64,000 nucleotides of DNA from positions 29,326 through 93,325 of the forward strand of contig JANQEY010000074.1 of the NCBI GenBank assembly GCA_028278125.1. Direction: 5' to 3'. Origin of the DNA: a bacterium (GTDB lineage Bacteria; Electryoneota; Electryoneia; Electryoneales; Electryoneaceae). Within the stretch, counting starts at the first letter, position 1. The number at the start of each line of letters is the position of its first letter. The notes under the pieces are model-generated. The model was not told where the DNA came from, did no database searches, and saw only the letters and a list, made by a program, of their open reading frames with translations. Made by a program: the position numbers and the translations under genes. Shown piece after piece: positions 36,056-45,311 of the stretch.

Positions 36056-38065
36056 TTATTTTAATTCATCACCTAATTTATCATTCCTTAACCGTTCTAT
36101 CTGGTCCCTGATCCGTGCTGCTTTTTCGAATTCCAAACCGTCAGCATACCGAAGCATCTGGTCTTCCAGTCTGTCAATCAATTCGTTGAATTCATCTGTT
36201 GAAAGTTCTGATGGCGTTACCTCGGGAATATCCTCTTCTTTTGTACCGCGCCGAGCGTCTGATGCCGCCCTCGTGGAAGCAAGGATTTCATCGACAGTTT
36301 TCCTGATTGTTTTCGGCTGGATATCATGCTGTCGATTATATTCCGCCTGGATCTCTCGCCGTCGATTTGTTTCATCGATCACTTTCTGCATCGATTTTGT
36401 GACATTATCGGCATAAAAAATCACTCTTCCGGCTGAATTTCGAGCGGCACGTCCCGATGTCTGCATCAGGCTGGTCTCAGAACGGAGAAATCCTTCCTTA
36501 TCCGCATCGAGGATGGCAACAAGGCTCACCTCGGGAAGGTCAAGCCCTTCACGCAAAAGGTTAATTCCAATCAGAACATCAAAATGACCCAATCGTAAAT
36601 CTCTCAATATCTCAACTCTTTCCAGGCTTTTAATTTCACTATGAAGGTACCTGACGCGAACATCCAGCTTTCTTAGATAATCAGCCAGGTTCTCCGCCAT
36701 CCGTTTTGTCAGCGTTGTCACGAGTACTCTTTCACCTTTTGACGTCTGGTCACGGATTTCGTTCAGAAGATCATCGATCTGTCCTTCAGTCGGTCTCAGG
36801 TCAATTTGAGGATCGAGCAACCCGGTCGGCCTGATTATCTGCTCAACAATTACTCCCTCTGATCTTTCCATCTCATAGTTTGCTGGAGTGGCACTGACAA
36901 AAAGTAGTTTCTTCGCTCTCTCTTCCCACTCTGGGAACTTAAGAGGTCGGTTATCCAATGCCGATGGAAGCCTGAAGCCAAAATCCACCAGCGATTCTTT
37001 CCTCGACCTGTCGCCATTGTACATCCCGCCGATCTGCGGAACAGACACATGGGATTCATCAACAACTACCAGGAATTCATCAGGAAAATAATCGAACAGG
37101 GTAAAAGGTGGATCACCCGGTGCGTTTCCGTTAAAATGTCGCGAATAATTTTCTATCCCGTTGCAATACCCGACTTCCGCCAGCATTTCCAGGTCGAAAT
37201 TTGTCCGCTGTTGCAATCGTTGATGTTCCACCAGTTTATTCTGACGTCCAAGTTCAGCAAGTCTTTCCTCCAGTTCGACACGGATTGTACCCATCGCCCG
37301 TTGAACTCTTTCATGGCTGGCTACGTAATGGCTGTTCGGGTAAAGGGCTATTCCTTTGGGTTTGGAGACAGTTTCATTTGTAATCCTGTGAATCCGGCTG
37401 ATCTGCTCGATTGTATCACCCCACAGTTCAATCCGGATTACATCTTCTTCGTATGACGGGAGGATTTCGACCGTATCGCCCCGTACCCTGAACGAACCAT
37501 ATGTCAAATCCATATTAGTCCGTTCATACTGGATATCTACCAGCCTTCTCAATAAAACATCCCGCTCCATTGTTAAACCGGGCTCAAGATAGATATAGAG
37601 ATCCTTGTAATCCTGGGGACTGCCCAGCCCATAGATGGACGAAACACTGGCGACAATTACAACATCATCACGTTCAAACAGTGATGACGTTGCCCTCAAC
37701 CTTAAACGGTCTATCTGTTCATTTATTGATGTCTCTTTTTCCACGTACGTGTCGGTAGTAGCGATATAGGCTTCAGGCTGGTAATAGTCATAGTAGCTGA
37801 TAAAAAATTCAACCGCGTTATTCGGGAAAAACTGCCTGAACTCACCGTATAACTGGGCTGCGAGGGTTTTATTATGGCTCATTATCAGTGTTGGTAAACC
37901 GAGTTCCTTAATGACATTAGCTACGGTATACGTTTTACCGGAACCGGTAATACCAAGTAATACCTGAGCATCCTGTCCCTTTTTAAATCCCCGAACCAGC
38001 ATGTCAATCGCATCCCCCTGGTCACCACGAGGTTCAAAATTGCTGACTAATTCGAAATTTGCCAT
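36056..38065 (-). CDS. uvrB: UvrB, excision nuclease subunit B
   Basis: The 669-residue protein is a full-length UvrB for nucleotide excision repair, where it loads onto damaged DNA with UvrA and recruits UvrC. It shows the Walker A GITGSGKTYT, the beta-hairpin YYDYYQPEAY, the DESHVSVPQ helicase motif, LREGLDLPEVSLVAILDADKE and the QTSGRAARN motif VI. The C-terminal UVR motif (about 625-660) contacts UvrC. Length and order are as expected. The start is ATG 38065. Confidence 0.97.
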   Translation of the reverse strand: MANFELVSNFEPRGDQGDAIDMLVRGFKKGQDAQVLLGITGSGKTYTVANVIKELGLPTLIMSHNKTLAAQLYGEFRQFFPNNAVEFFISYYDYYQPEAYIATTDTYVEKETSINEQIDRLRLRATSSLFERDDVVIVASVSSIYGLGSPQDYKDLYIYLEPGLTMERDVLLRRLVDIQYERTNMDLTYGSFRVRGDTVEILPSYEEDVIRIELWGDTIEQISRIHRITNETVSKPKGIALYPNSHYVASHERVQRAMGTIRVELEERLAELGRQNKLVEHQRLQQRTNFDLEMLAEVGYCNGIENYSRHFNGNAPGDPPFTLFDYFPDEFLVVVDESHVSVPQIGGMYNGDRSRKESLVDFGFRLPSALDNRPLKFPEWEERAKKLLFVSATPANYEMERSEGVIVEQIIRPTGLLDPQIDLRPTEGQIDDLLNEIRDQTSKGERVLVTTLTKRMAENLADYLRKLDVRVRYLHSEIKSLERVEILRDLRLGHFDVLIGINLLREGLDLPEVSLVAILDADKEGFLRSETSLMQTSGRAARNSAGRVIFYADNVTKSMQKVIDETNRRREIQAEYNRQHDIQPKTIRKTVDEILASTRAASDARRGTKEEDIPEVTPSELSTDEFNELIDRLEDQMLRYADGLEFEKAARIRDQIERLRNDKLGDELK

Positions 38066-38139
38066 ATATTATTCCCGCATCTATATCGATTAATTCAGTT
38101 ATTCAAAGTAGGCCGGTTTCCCCTGAACCCGGCGATAAT

Positions 38140-38165
38140 GTAGCCCGGACCGCCCCCGGTCCGGG
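38140..38165 (+). repeat. GTAGC-family palindrome (family B)
   Basis: GTAGCCCGGACCG with CGGTCCGGG around a short C loop; nine-base stem. Confidence 0.8.
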
Positions 38166-38285
38166 AAAACGGGCCAGGGTATCGAACTACAATTATGCTG
38201 TTCATGTGTTCAGTATATTTGATGTAAGATATTTTAAGAAAAAGCATTCTGCAATAGCGATGGAGATAATTTACGGTCCGGCATT

Positions 38286-38329
38286 GTGGGTGGCCCGACA
38301 TTCCGACGTGAGGCGGATTTGTCGGGTTT
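38286..38329 (+). repeat. GGTGGCC palindrome (family A), long form
   Basis: Outer stem CCCGACA/TGTCGGG with an inner imperfect stem; its core matches the inverse of the 55491 copy. Confidence 0.8.
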
Positions 38330-38333
38330 CATG

Positions 38334-38361
38334 GCCCGGACCGAGGGCGGTCCGGGCCTAC
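38334..38361 (-). repeat. GTAGC-family palindrome (family B)
   Basis: Inverted copy: GGCCCGGACCG and CGGTCCGGGCC form a stem, with GTAGG on the minus strand. Confidence 0.8.
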
Positions 38362-38403
38362 ATCATGTAAATTTTAAATATGGATTCAGAGGATTTAATC
38401 CGG

Positions 38404-40551
38404 TTATTTCCTCATCATCTTCCAAATACCATCCCAATCAGGCATGGGATTGGTAATCAATCTTTCGCATCGCTGCATCATCGGGTATGCTGCTCCATCT
38501 TCCGGGAAGACCCTGATCTGGGCTTCGAACAGTTCTTTTGCTTCCTCGAACTCACCCCTTTTGTATTTATCCAACGCCATTTCGTAACCGTCGATAAATC
38601 CATTGGGGAACTCGTAATCATCTTCCATGCCGTAAACCTGGATCAGGTCCACGGGTTCGTTCTTTCCTTTTACACGAACTGTGTCAACAACCCTGGTAAC
38701 AAAATCTCCACCGGAGTGTTTAATAGTCTCAGCTGTTGTCAGGATATCGCAGCGATATAATTTGGTAAGTCCTTCAAGGCGGCTTGCCAGGTTCATGGAA
38801 TCGCCGATGGCTGTGTAATCAAACCGCTGTGTTGAACCAAAATTACCAACCATTACCGGCCCGGTATTAATTCCTACTCCCACCCTCAGGGATGCAAAAC
38901 CGGTACCCTCAAATTCTTTCCTTAGTTCAACAATTGCCCTCTGCATTCTCAGAGCTGCTCTCAACGCTCTTTGTGAATGATCTTCAGTCGGTAACGGTGC
39001 TCCAAAAAACGCTACCAGGGCATCACCGATATATTTATCCAGGGTTCCACCCTCGATCATTACAATATCTGTCATCACTGTCAGGTAACGATTGAGCATT
39101 GTCCCAAGTTGTTCTGCAGAAAGTCCCTCACTAAGCGAAGTAAAATCCCTGATATCTGTGAACATCAGGGTCAGTTCACGGTTGACACCACCGAGAGATA
39201 GTCTCTTGGGATCGGTCATCAGTTCATTGACGACATCCGCGGATACATAATGGCCAAAAGCTCGACGCACCCATTTTTTCTCGCGCTCCTCGACAAGGTA
39301 TTTGTAACTCATGGATACAATCGCTGTGAGAACAAGGACGCCGGTCGGGGTAATAATCTGCATCACCAGGTGGTGAACGTCAAACATGTAGAAAGTGGTG
39401 ATTAAATATATCAGTTCAACAGCAATAATACTCCCAATCGCCCAGGAAACCCTCATCGTTCCAACGGATATTGCTGCGAAGACTGCCAGGAAAAGAATTA
39501 TTGCAAGGGTAACATATCTCGATGCCTGAAGCATCGGGTTACCGTAAACCAGGTTATGAAAAACTGTAGCATGAACTTCCACACCGGGGAATGTTTCCGA
39601 TTCTACCGGGGTTGGAACCAGGTCGGACAGACCCGCGAAAGATGTTCCAATGAAAACTACTTTATTTTCGAAATATGCCGGGGGTATCCGTTCCTCGACA
39701 ACCTCATAAAACGAGATATACCTGAAGGTCTGGAAAGGACCACGATAATGGAGCAGAAGGTTACCATCACCATCCAGTGGGATCCTGAACTCCTCATCCT
39801 CAAAACTGTTTACAACCAGCTCATCATCCGACAGAATAAGCGTTGAAAGATCCCAACCCATCAACGGAGCTGCCAGTGCAAATGGGAATGACGGGTATAT
39901 TTCGCCAGCGAACTCAAGTACAGGAGGTGCACGGCGGACAACACCATCCGGATCTGAACGGGAATTGACAAAACCAAGGAATGCCGCGTTGTTATAGAAC
40001 TCATTCACACCGGGCTCAAGCCGATCACGTGACCAGAGTTTTTTTGGCAGTTGAACCGGCCTGATAGTCCTCCCCTCTTTTATGAATCCATCAGGCGGAG
40101 CGTCCATCGGGTACAAAAAATTATTACTGTCTGAGAGTGAAAAATCGAGCGCCAGACCAACTCTACCATTTTCAATAATTGCATCCAGAAAAAAAGAATC
40201 GGCGCTTATATCCTGGTCGGGATCAAAGAGGATGTCAAAAGCGACTGCCGCTGCACCTCCCTCATCGAGGACATCCAGCAGTTTGGCGTACAATTCTCGT
40301 GACCAGCGGTTAAACCTGCCGAGTTTATGAATACTCCTGGCGTCAATATCGATGATTATAACATCATCGATAACATGGTCTTCAGCTAACGACGTGAGTT
40401 TTGCCCGTTGATCATATGTTCGGGCTTCAAAGCTTTCGAAGAGTAATTGAACAGGCGTCCCTGTGGCGATAAACCAGAAGAATAATCCACAGGCAAGCCC
40501 GAGGATGGCAAAAACAAGAGGACGGGATCTTTTTTGACCTGCAGATTTCAT
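38404..40551 (-). CDS. CHASE2-domain adenylate/guanylate cyclase
   Basis: The 715-residue protein has an N-terminal helix (about 12-32), an extracytoplasmic CHASE2 sensor (about 35-340, with IIDIDARSIHKLGRF, AFDILFDPD and VFIGTSFAGLSDL), three membrane helices (about 345-425) and a class III cyclase (about 450-640). All catalytic landmarks are present: the metal Asp pair in FTDIRDFT, Lys and Asp in LDKYIGDALVAFFG, and the DYTAIGDSMNLASRLE segment. A tetratricopeptide-like tail follows. It makes a cyclic nucleotide in response to a periplasmic signal. Its start overlaps the end of the FecR-domain gene by one base, so the two are translationally coupled. The cNMP-binding aspartase in this window could be a responder. 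Confidence 0.93.
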   Translation of the reverse strand: MKSAGQKRSRPLVFAILGLACGLFFWFIATGTPVQLLFESFEARTYDQRAKLTSLAEDHVIDDVIIIDIDARSIHKLGRFNRWSRELYAKLLDVLDEGGAAAVAFDILFDPDQDISADSFFLDAIIENGRVGLALDFSLSDSNNFLYPMDAPPDGFIKEGRTIRPVQLPKKLWSRDRLEPGVNEFYNNAAFLGFVNSRSDPDGVVRRAPPVLEFAGEIYPSFPFALAAPLMGWDLSTLILSDDELVVNSFEDEEFRIPLDGDGNLLLHYRGPFQTFRYISFYEVVEERIPPAYFENKVVFIGTSFAGLSDLVPTPVESETFPGVEVHATVFHNLVYGNPMLQASRYVTLAIILFLAVFAAISVGTMRVSWAIGSIIAVELIYLITTFYMFDVHHLVMQIITPTGVLVLTAIVSMSYKYLVEEREKKWVRRAFGHYVSADVVNELMTDPKRLSLGGVNRELTLMFTDIRDFTSLSEGLSAEQLGTMLNRYLTVMTDIVMIEGGTLDKYIGDALVAFFGAPLPTEDHSQRALRAALRMQRAIVELRKEFEGTGFASLRVGVGINTGPVMVGNFGSTQRFDYTAIGDSMNLASRLEGLTKLYRCDILTTAETIKHSGGDFVTRVVDTVRVKGKNEPVDLIQVYGMEDDYEFPNGFIDGYEMALDKYKRGEFEEAKELFEAQIRVFPEDGAAYPMMQRCERLITNPMPDWDGIWKMMRK

Positions 40552-41327
40552 TATCTAATCAAACTATCCCGCTGCATGTTCCACTCAACCCAATCGTCAG
40601 CCCGATCCTGTTCGATGTCAAATTTACCATGTTCGTATTTTCCATCGGGCTTGAGGTATATTTTCATTCCCTCAACAATCTGGAGCCATTCTTCAAGAGT
40701 CACTTCATAGGGGCCGGGTACAGGATGAATACCAGGTGGATTAACCGGGACCGGTGGCCCTCCCTGCGGCTGCTGATAATTTTCTGCAGGTGGAGGTGAA
40801 GTTTTTTGCTGATCATTGACGTTATCAATCAGGTTTACTGCAACTGTACCTTCGTAGACAAACAAGCTTAAACTGGAATCCTGGTGAGCATCAGCTCGAA
40901 AGGTTGTCCCGCGAATAGCCATCACAGCATTCGGACTGCGTACTTCAACACCTTTGCTGCTCAATTTTTTCATGTTCGACCACATCCGTCCAAATGGCAA
41001 GCTGGATTTACCGCTTAACTTACCCTCTTTTAATACGAGGTCATTAAGCTCGAGGACGGAGTTTTCCCCGATCCTGAAAACGCTGTTATCGATCAGTTTC
41101 AGTTCAACACGACTTTCGGAACCGGTTCTGATTGAAGCACCGTTGTGAACATCCTGGTTCAGTGTTGCCTTATCCCAGGTTGATTGTCCCACCGGTCGAA
41201 TCCGTACATCTCCCACAAAAAATGACAATTTACCAATGGTATCGGAGTTTCCCGGGAAGACCGGATTTATCCAGACTAAAGTAACAATCAAGAGAATTAA
41301 TAATGATTTCCAGCTTAACCTCTTCAT
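40551..41327 (-). CDS. FecR-domain exported protein
   Basis: The start ATG 41327 has AAGGAG nine bases upstream. Residues 1-27 are a signal peptide (LLILLIVTLVWINPVFPG). A FecR domain (about 33-165) follows with the family pattern VGDVRIRP, GASIRTGSESRVELKLIDNS, GENSVLELND and SPNAVMAIRGTTF. The tail is Pro-rich (PPPAENYQQPQGGPPVPVNP), then GKYEHGKFDIEQ. FecR/CHASE2-cyclase pairs are common, and the domain is thought to sense or relay envelope signals. The stop and the cyclase start share one base. Confidence 0.88.
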   Translation of the reverse strand: MKRLSWKSLLILLIVTLVWINPVFPGNSDTIGKLSFFVGDVRIRPVGQSTWDKATLNQDVHNGASIRTGSESRVELKLIDNSVFRIGENSVLELNDLVLKEGKLSGKSSLPFGRMWSNMKKLSSKGVEVRSPNAVMAIRGTTFRADAHQDSSLSLFVYEGTVAVNLIDNVNDQQKTSPPPAENYQQPQGGPPVPVNPPGIHPVPGPYEVTLEEWLQIVEGMKIYLKPDGKYEHGKFDIEQDRADDWVEWNMQRDSLIR

Positions 41328-41432
41328 GGCGAACAACTCCTTGCGGTTATTATACCATTGTCGGAATCAGCAGTTCAGAGGAATTCTTCTAATAATATTT
41401 CGGGTAAATTATTTAATAATAATTAATCAATT

Positions 41433-41990
41433 TTATCTATTTATCAACTTTCTAACAGCTTCATCGAGAAATACCTCATCCCCCTCCTTGTAACCGGAAT
41501 GCGTATACCGGACAATTCCATCGGGATCGACAACAATTGAGGTAGGAATAGACGTGATGCCATACCTTTCAACCGCAGTCGCTTTGAAAGGGTCCATGAG
41601 GATTGTTAAATCGGTAGGGGTTTTGGTTATAAACTCCTTAATATCTGCCGTTTTATCACCGACAGAGATCAGGAATACCTGGACATTATTCCCCCACAAT
41701 TTCGACAGGCGTTCCAGCTGAGGAATTTCTTTTTTACAGGGTATGCAGGTTTTCGAGAAAAAGGAAACAACTACAATTTTGCGAGGTTCTTTAGGTTTAG
41801 TTGGTCTTGGAATTCCGCAATAATCCCTGAGAGCTATATATTTGCCCGGATAGTCGTACAATTGAAGCATAAACGGCGATAAGGTATCCCCTACTGCGAC
41901 CGGTTCTTCCGCTTCAGCAGTATCAGCAATGAGTACTGCCAGTAAACAGAAAAATGCAAGATAGACTAAACACCACTTTTTAATATTCAC
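41433..41990 (-). CDS. TlpA/ResA-like exported thioredoxin-fold protein
   Basis: GTG 41990 is preceded by GGAGGGG, making it the likely start rather than the upstream ATG of the open frame. Residues 1-25 are a signal peptide or anchor (LVYLAFFCLLAVLIADTAEA). The thioredoxin fold has the strand VVVSFFSKTCIPCKKEIPQL with a CIPC active site, and a cis-Pro in TSIPTSIVVDPDG. Such proteins reduce or isomerise disulphides on periplasmic proteins, or act in cytochrome maturation. It has the ordinary Cys-Cys motif, unlike the two selenoproteins in this window. It is transcribed with no close partner. Confidence 0.88.
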   Translation of the reverse strand: MNIKKWCLVYLAFFCLLAVLIADTAEAEEPVAVGDTLSPFMLQLYDYPGKYIALRDYCGIPRPTKPKEPRKIVVVSFFSKTCIPCKKEIPQLERLSKLWGNNVQVFLISVGDKTADIKEFITKTPTDLTILMDPFKATAVERYGITSIPTSIVVDPDGIVRYTHSGYKEGDEVFLDEAVRKLINR

Positions 41991-42149
41991 TACGATCCCC
42001 TCCGAACAATTGAGAAAAGCACCCGACATACCTGCATCACAAGGTGGAGAGAATTTAATAGCCATATAACATTTTTCCAAAGCGGAATGGCACTATGGAG
42101 AATAATAATTGCCAAATATCGGGGATATTTATCAGATTACGAAGGAGTA

Positions 42150-42566
42150 TTATAAACTTGAGAGTGAATTTCCCGGGAGAATATCCGAAAGCATTTCCAG
42201 GAGTTTGGAAAGATGAAATGGTTTTTCCAGGAACGCATCCGGTGGGTGGATGCATTCATGCTCCAACTGATGTTTATGCCTGTGGGCATAGGCTGTTACT
42301 AGCATAACCGGAACTTCCGCCCTGGCTTCCTTAATTTTATTCAGCAATTCAATGCCGTTCATACGTGGCATAAATACATCACTGACAACGGCATCAATAT
42401 CATTCAGATGCTCCTGGAAAACCTCCCAGCCCTCCTGACCATCCTTAGCCTGGAGAACCTCAGCACCAACCAGGGATAATCCTTCAACATAGAGGCTGCG
42501 AAGATCGTCTTCATCTTCTACAACCAGCAGCAGGTTCTTTTGATTTTGATCGTTCTGGGTGTCCAT
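42150..42566 (-). CDS. Single-domain response regulator (CheY-like receiver)
   Basis: The 138-residue protein is one receiver domain and has no output domain. Visible are the acidic pair in LLVVEDEDDLRSLY, the phospho-acceptor Asp in VVSDVFMPRMNG, the Thr in MLVTAY and the Lys in FLEKPF. The segment between Thr and Lys is longer than usual and His-rich (HRHKHQLEHECIHPP). It lies 107 bases after the DHp-only protein of the stressosome operon, on the same strand, and is a natural receiver for a phosphoryl group from it. Confidence 0.9.
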   Translation of the reverse strand: MDTQNDQNQKNLLLVVEDEDDLRSLYVEGLSLVGAEVLQAKDGQEGWEVFQEHLNDIDAVVSDVFMPRMNGIELLNKIKEARAEVPVMLVTAYAHRHKHQLEHECIHPPDAFLEKPFHLSKLLEMLSDILPGNSLSSL

Positions 42567-42672
42567 TAAACTGAATGTATAATATAATTCGCCTTAAAAC
42601 CAACGGAAATTATAACCGTCACCTGTTTCATCACAAGGAAAAAACAACAATAATGTTATCACCGGGAGCAAT

Positions 42673-43179
42673 TTAGCTAATCCTTCTCTCCTTTTGTCCG
42701 GGATTCTCTTCAGGATCTTGTTTATTATGAAGATCAAGCATCTCTACATCAAGATACGCTGTAGTCAGTAATTCTCTATATTGTTGTATTTTAGACATTA
42801 CATCAGTTATACGTGATATTGCATTTTTGATCTTGTCCAGCTTACTACGAATATCGTCATTTAATGTGCCCGCCTTTATATCAATCAGGTCAAGGTTCCC
42901 CTGGATTATAGCCAGCGGGTTATTGATCTCATGGTTCATGGTTACAACAATGGATCCCATTGCTGCTGTTCTTGCGGAATCCACCCTGGCTTCTTCACTA
43001 GCTTTTAAGTCTTCCAGGGCTTTCTCCAGCTCAGTGTTCTTATGTTCTATTTCATTGTAGAGCAAAAGGGTACCCTGGCTGGTTTCAATCAGTTCCTGCC
43101 TCAGCTCACTGTTCTCTGTCTCGAGTTCAGCGATTTTTTCTTCGAGCAGACTTATCTTTTTGCCGTTCCCTTTGCTCAC
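42673..43179 (-). CDS. Histidine-kinase dimerisation-domain protein lacking an ATPase domain
   Basis: The 168-residue protein has an N-terminal coiled coil (about 8-65, heptads of L/E/K) and a HisKA-type DHp domain (about 70-145) with the phospho-acceptor His in MNHEINNPLA. After the second DHp helix only about 25 polar residues remain, so the catalytic ATP-binding domain is missing. It resembles a phosphotransfer component (Spo0B-like) or needs a partner kinase. Start GTG 43179 overlaps the TGA stop of the phosphatase gene (GTGA). A CheY-like receiver follows 107 bases later. Function is inferred: histidine phosphotransfer downstream of the stressosome. Confidence 0.8.
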   Translation of the reverse strand: MSKGNGKKISLLEEKIAELETENSELRQELIETSQGTLLLYNEIEHKNTELEKALEDLKASEEARVDSARTAAMGSIVVTMNHEINNPLAIIQGNLDLIDIKAGTLNDDIRSKLDKIKNAISRITDVMSKIQQYRELLTTAYLDVEMLDLHNKQDPEENPGQKERRIS

Positions 43180-44237
43180 TTACGGAATCTCCCGAGCAGA
43201 ATTGTGGCATCGTCCGAAACTAATCCATAATCGCGAACAATTTCTTCACCCATTTCACGGAGTGATTTATATATTGTTTCATCAAAATCTTTGAACCAGT
43301 TTTTCTTAATACCGTCTGAATTAATTGCCAGGATAGTTCCCGGCTTGTATCTGTAATGGCTGAGTTGTGGGGCTACTACCTGCATTCCTACAATCCCACT
43401 TGCGTTCATAAAAGTTTTATGATACTTGTTTGTATCCGCTGAATTAAAAAACGAACCGACAACATTTCCTACACCAAGCCATTCTATTTCTCTTTTATCA
43501 GGCAACAACCTGACCATCGATATTGCCGCACCCCTGGTACGAGCCAGCCCTGTATCAAGCAATTCAAGGATATTCAGTAACGGTTGATCTTTATTTGTTT
43601 TTACTATGTCCAAAGCCTTCCTTACCGCTTCAGCAGCTTTTGAGCCATGCCCGATACCATCACATACAACTATCAAAGGTCCTACTGTACTGGGAAACAG
43701 GGAGAATCCGTCTCCATTGATAGTCTCATCGGGATACATCCTGGTTGAAAATGTTATCTCCCATGAGCCATCAGCGATCTTTAGTGGTAAAACCCTTTTC
43801 TCTACCCTAAGGTGACTGCCTGTTGATTTTGAACTGACAAGCTCAAACTTGTCCGAAAGTTTTTTTACTCTCGGTAATCCTTCTCCTAAAGATCCTGAGG
43901 TAGACTTTCCCTTCTTTATCGCTTCTTTAAAATTCTTAAATCCTTTCCCCCGGTCTACGACATTGATAACCATTCTTGTCTGGTTGTTGCCGCCATTGGC
44001 GATTCCGATTTTGACAAATCCTTTTCCACCGCCATGTGCAAGAACATTGTTAACCAGTTCACGAACAATTATTTCCAGCTCGCCCAAGGATTTCTCTTCC
44101 ATCCCGACGGATTTTCCCAGTTCAAGGGCTTTCGAACGGACAAGGTAGAGAGAGTGTTCATTTTCTACTGCGATAGTCGCCAGAGATTTATCAATCTCGC
44201 CGTTGTCCCTGAAAACTTTTTCTCCCTCAACCGCCAT
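43176..44237 (-). CDS. HATPase and SpoIIE/PP2C-type phosphatase, RsbX-like
   Basis: Residues 1 to about 145 form an anti-sigma-factor-type ATPase fold (LEIIVRELVNNVLAHGGGKG, VVDRGKGF, EGLPRVKKLSD), with the N-box Asn and the G-boxes recognisable. Residues about 155-350 are a SpoIIE/PP2C-like phosphatase (VVCDGIGHGSKAAEA, AAISMVRLLPD, LAINSDGIKKNW, VSDDATILLGRF), with the metal-binding Asp residues present. This single chain joins an RsbT-like domain to an RsbX-like phosphatase. In stressosome systems RsbX removes phosphate from RsbS and RsbR. It follows the GAF-STAS gene after an 82-base gap that contains a GTAGC palindrome. Its TGA stop shows that TGA terminates normally in this genome. Confidence 0.85.
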   Translation of the reverse strand: MAVEGEKVFRDNGEIDKSLATIAVENEHSLYLVRSKALELGKSVGMEEKSLGELEIIVRELVNNVLAHGGGKGFVKIGIANGGNNQTRMVINVVDRGKGFKNFKEAIKKGKSTSGSLGEGLPRVKKLSDKFELVSSKSTGSHLRVEKRVLPLKIADGSWEITFSTRMYPDETINGDGFSLFPSTVGPLIVVCDGIGHGSKAAEAVRKALDIVKTNKDQPLLNILELLDTGLARTRGAAISMVRLLPDKREIEWLGVGNVVGSFFNSADTNKYHKTFMNASGIVGMQVVAPQLSHYRYKPGTILAINSDGIKKNWFKDFDETIYKSLREMGEEIVRDYGLVSDDATILLGRFRK

Positions 44238-44262
44238 TTGAAACTCTACATGTACCTGAAGT

Positions 44263-44291
44263 GTAGCCTGGGTTGACGCGCAACCCGGGTG
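44263..44291 (+). repeat. GTAGC-family palindrome (family B)
   Basis: GTAGCCTGGGTTG with CAACCCGGG around ACGCG; it sits in the short gap between two stressosome genes. Confidence 0.75.
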
Positions 44292-44319
44292 AATTATTAC
44301 TGATGGAACTGTGCAAATT

Positions 44320-45291
44320 TTATTTTTTTAAAGAAATATCCTGGATTTTTTTACCGGTCATGCTCAACGCCTCCTCTATACCTGAGGCGAGGTCGCTTCG
44401 TGTCATCACCTGTCCTAGATCGACACCCATTTGTACCAGTGTCTGGGCGATTTCTGATTTTATCCCGGTAATAATTGTGGAAGCACCCAGCAGACGTGCC
44501 GCAGTAACAGTTTTTACCAGGTGAGCCGCCACAAGTGTATCGATCACGGGGACACCGGTAATGTCGATTATGACAACATCAGCGTTAGTTTCACTGATTT
44601 TCAGGAGCACATTTTCCATAATCTGTTGCGCTCGCATACTATCAACAGCGCCTATCAGTGGTAAAACCATAACCTGTTCCCAGATGCGGATTACAGGGGT
44701 AGATAATTCCATCACCACTTCCTGCTGTGCCTTCAACTGCTGGATCATTTCCTGCTGCTTTTCCACATTTCGCAGGTTCTCCAACAGGGCCGCCACTTGT
44801 GTTGCAAACAGTTCCAGTGGCAACAGGTTTTCTTCTGTTGGTTTGGCGCCATCAGAAGGATCATCAACAGAGATCAATCCCACCATTTCGTCATCAGGAT
44901 TGTATAGTGGAATAAAAAGGAAATCTTCCGGATGCCATCCGGCAGCTTTCTCTCCCTTTTTCTTAGTGCCGGTTTTCGCTTTTTGATACGGCAAGTAATA
45001 GGAACGGCCGATCTTAAATTTATCAACCAGGTTTTCACGGATATTATCAAGTGTACTTCGTGGAGTATCGCGAAGTTTGTCTATTTCCTCTTTTTTCAGC
45101 CCACCGAAACCGAGACGGGCGAATGTACCATCCGGTTCCAGTATTGAGACCACACTTCGCTGAAATTTTGTGAACCGTATCATAGAATCCGCGGTCAATT
45201 GGCAAACCTGCTCCACAGACTTAAGCCGCAGCATACGTGAACTGACTGATATCAGGTCACGGAATTCTTTCTGGATATTTGATTCTGCCAT
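44320..45291 (-). CDS. rsbR: RsbR-like GAF and STAS domain protein
   Basis: Residues about 10-165 form a GAF sensor domain (VEQVCQLTADSMIRF, FIPLYNPDDEMVGLISVDDP). Residues about 170-195 are a coiled coil, and residues about 200-315 a STAS domain (TPVIRIWEQVMVLPLIG, DVVIIDITGVPVIDTLVAA, GASTIITGIKSEIAQTLV). The Thr in IDTLVAAHL corresponds to a phosphorylated residue of RsbR proteins. The protein is the sensory arm of a stressosome; the GAF domain binds an unidentified ligand or redox signal in place of the globin-like domain of RsbR. It follows the RsbT gene by 20 bases. Confidence 0.85.
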   Translation of the reverse strand: MAESNIQKEFRDLISVSSRMLRLKSVEQVCQLTADSMIRFTKFQRSVVSILEPDGTFARLGFGGLKKEEIDKLRDTPRSTLDNIRENLVDKFKIGRSYYLPYQKAKTGTKKKGEKAAGWHPEDFLFIPLYNPDDEMVGLISVDDPSDGAKPTEENLLPLELFATQVAALLENLRNVEKQQEMIQQLKAQQEVVMELSTPVIRIWEQVMVLPLIGAVDSMRAQQIMENVLLKISETNADVVIIDITGVPVIDTLVAAHLVKTVTAARLLGASTIITGIKSEIAQTLVQMGVDLGQVMTRSDLASGIEEALSMTGKKIQDISLKK

Positions 45292-45311
45292 TTATAACTC
45301 CACGCTTTCCT

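Larger units (their letters stand above)
38066..38403. other. Repeat-containing gap
   Basis: Two GTAGC-family palindromes (38140 forward and 38334 inverted) flank a GGTGGCC palindrome (38286). Nothing else is recognised. These lie between the cyclase gene and uvrB, both on the minus strand. Confidence 0.7.
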
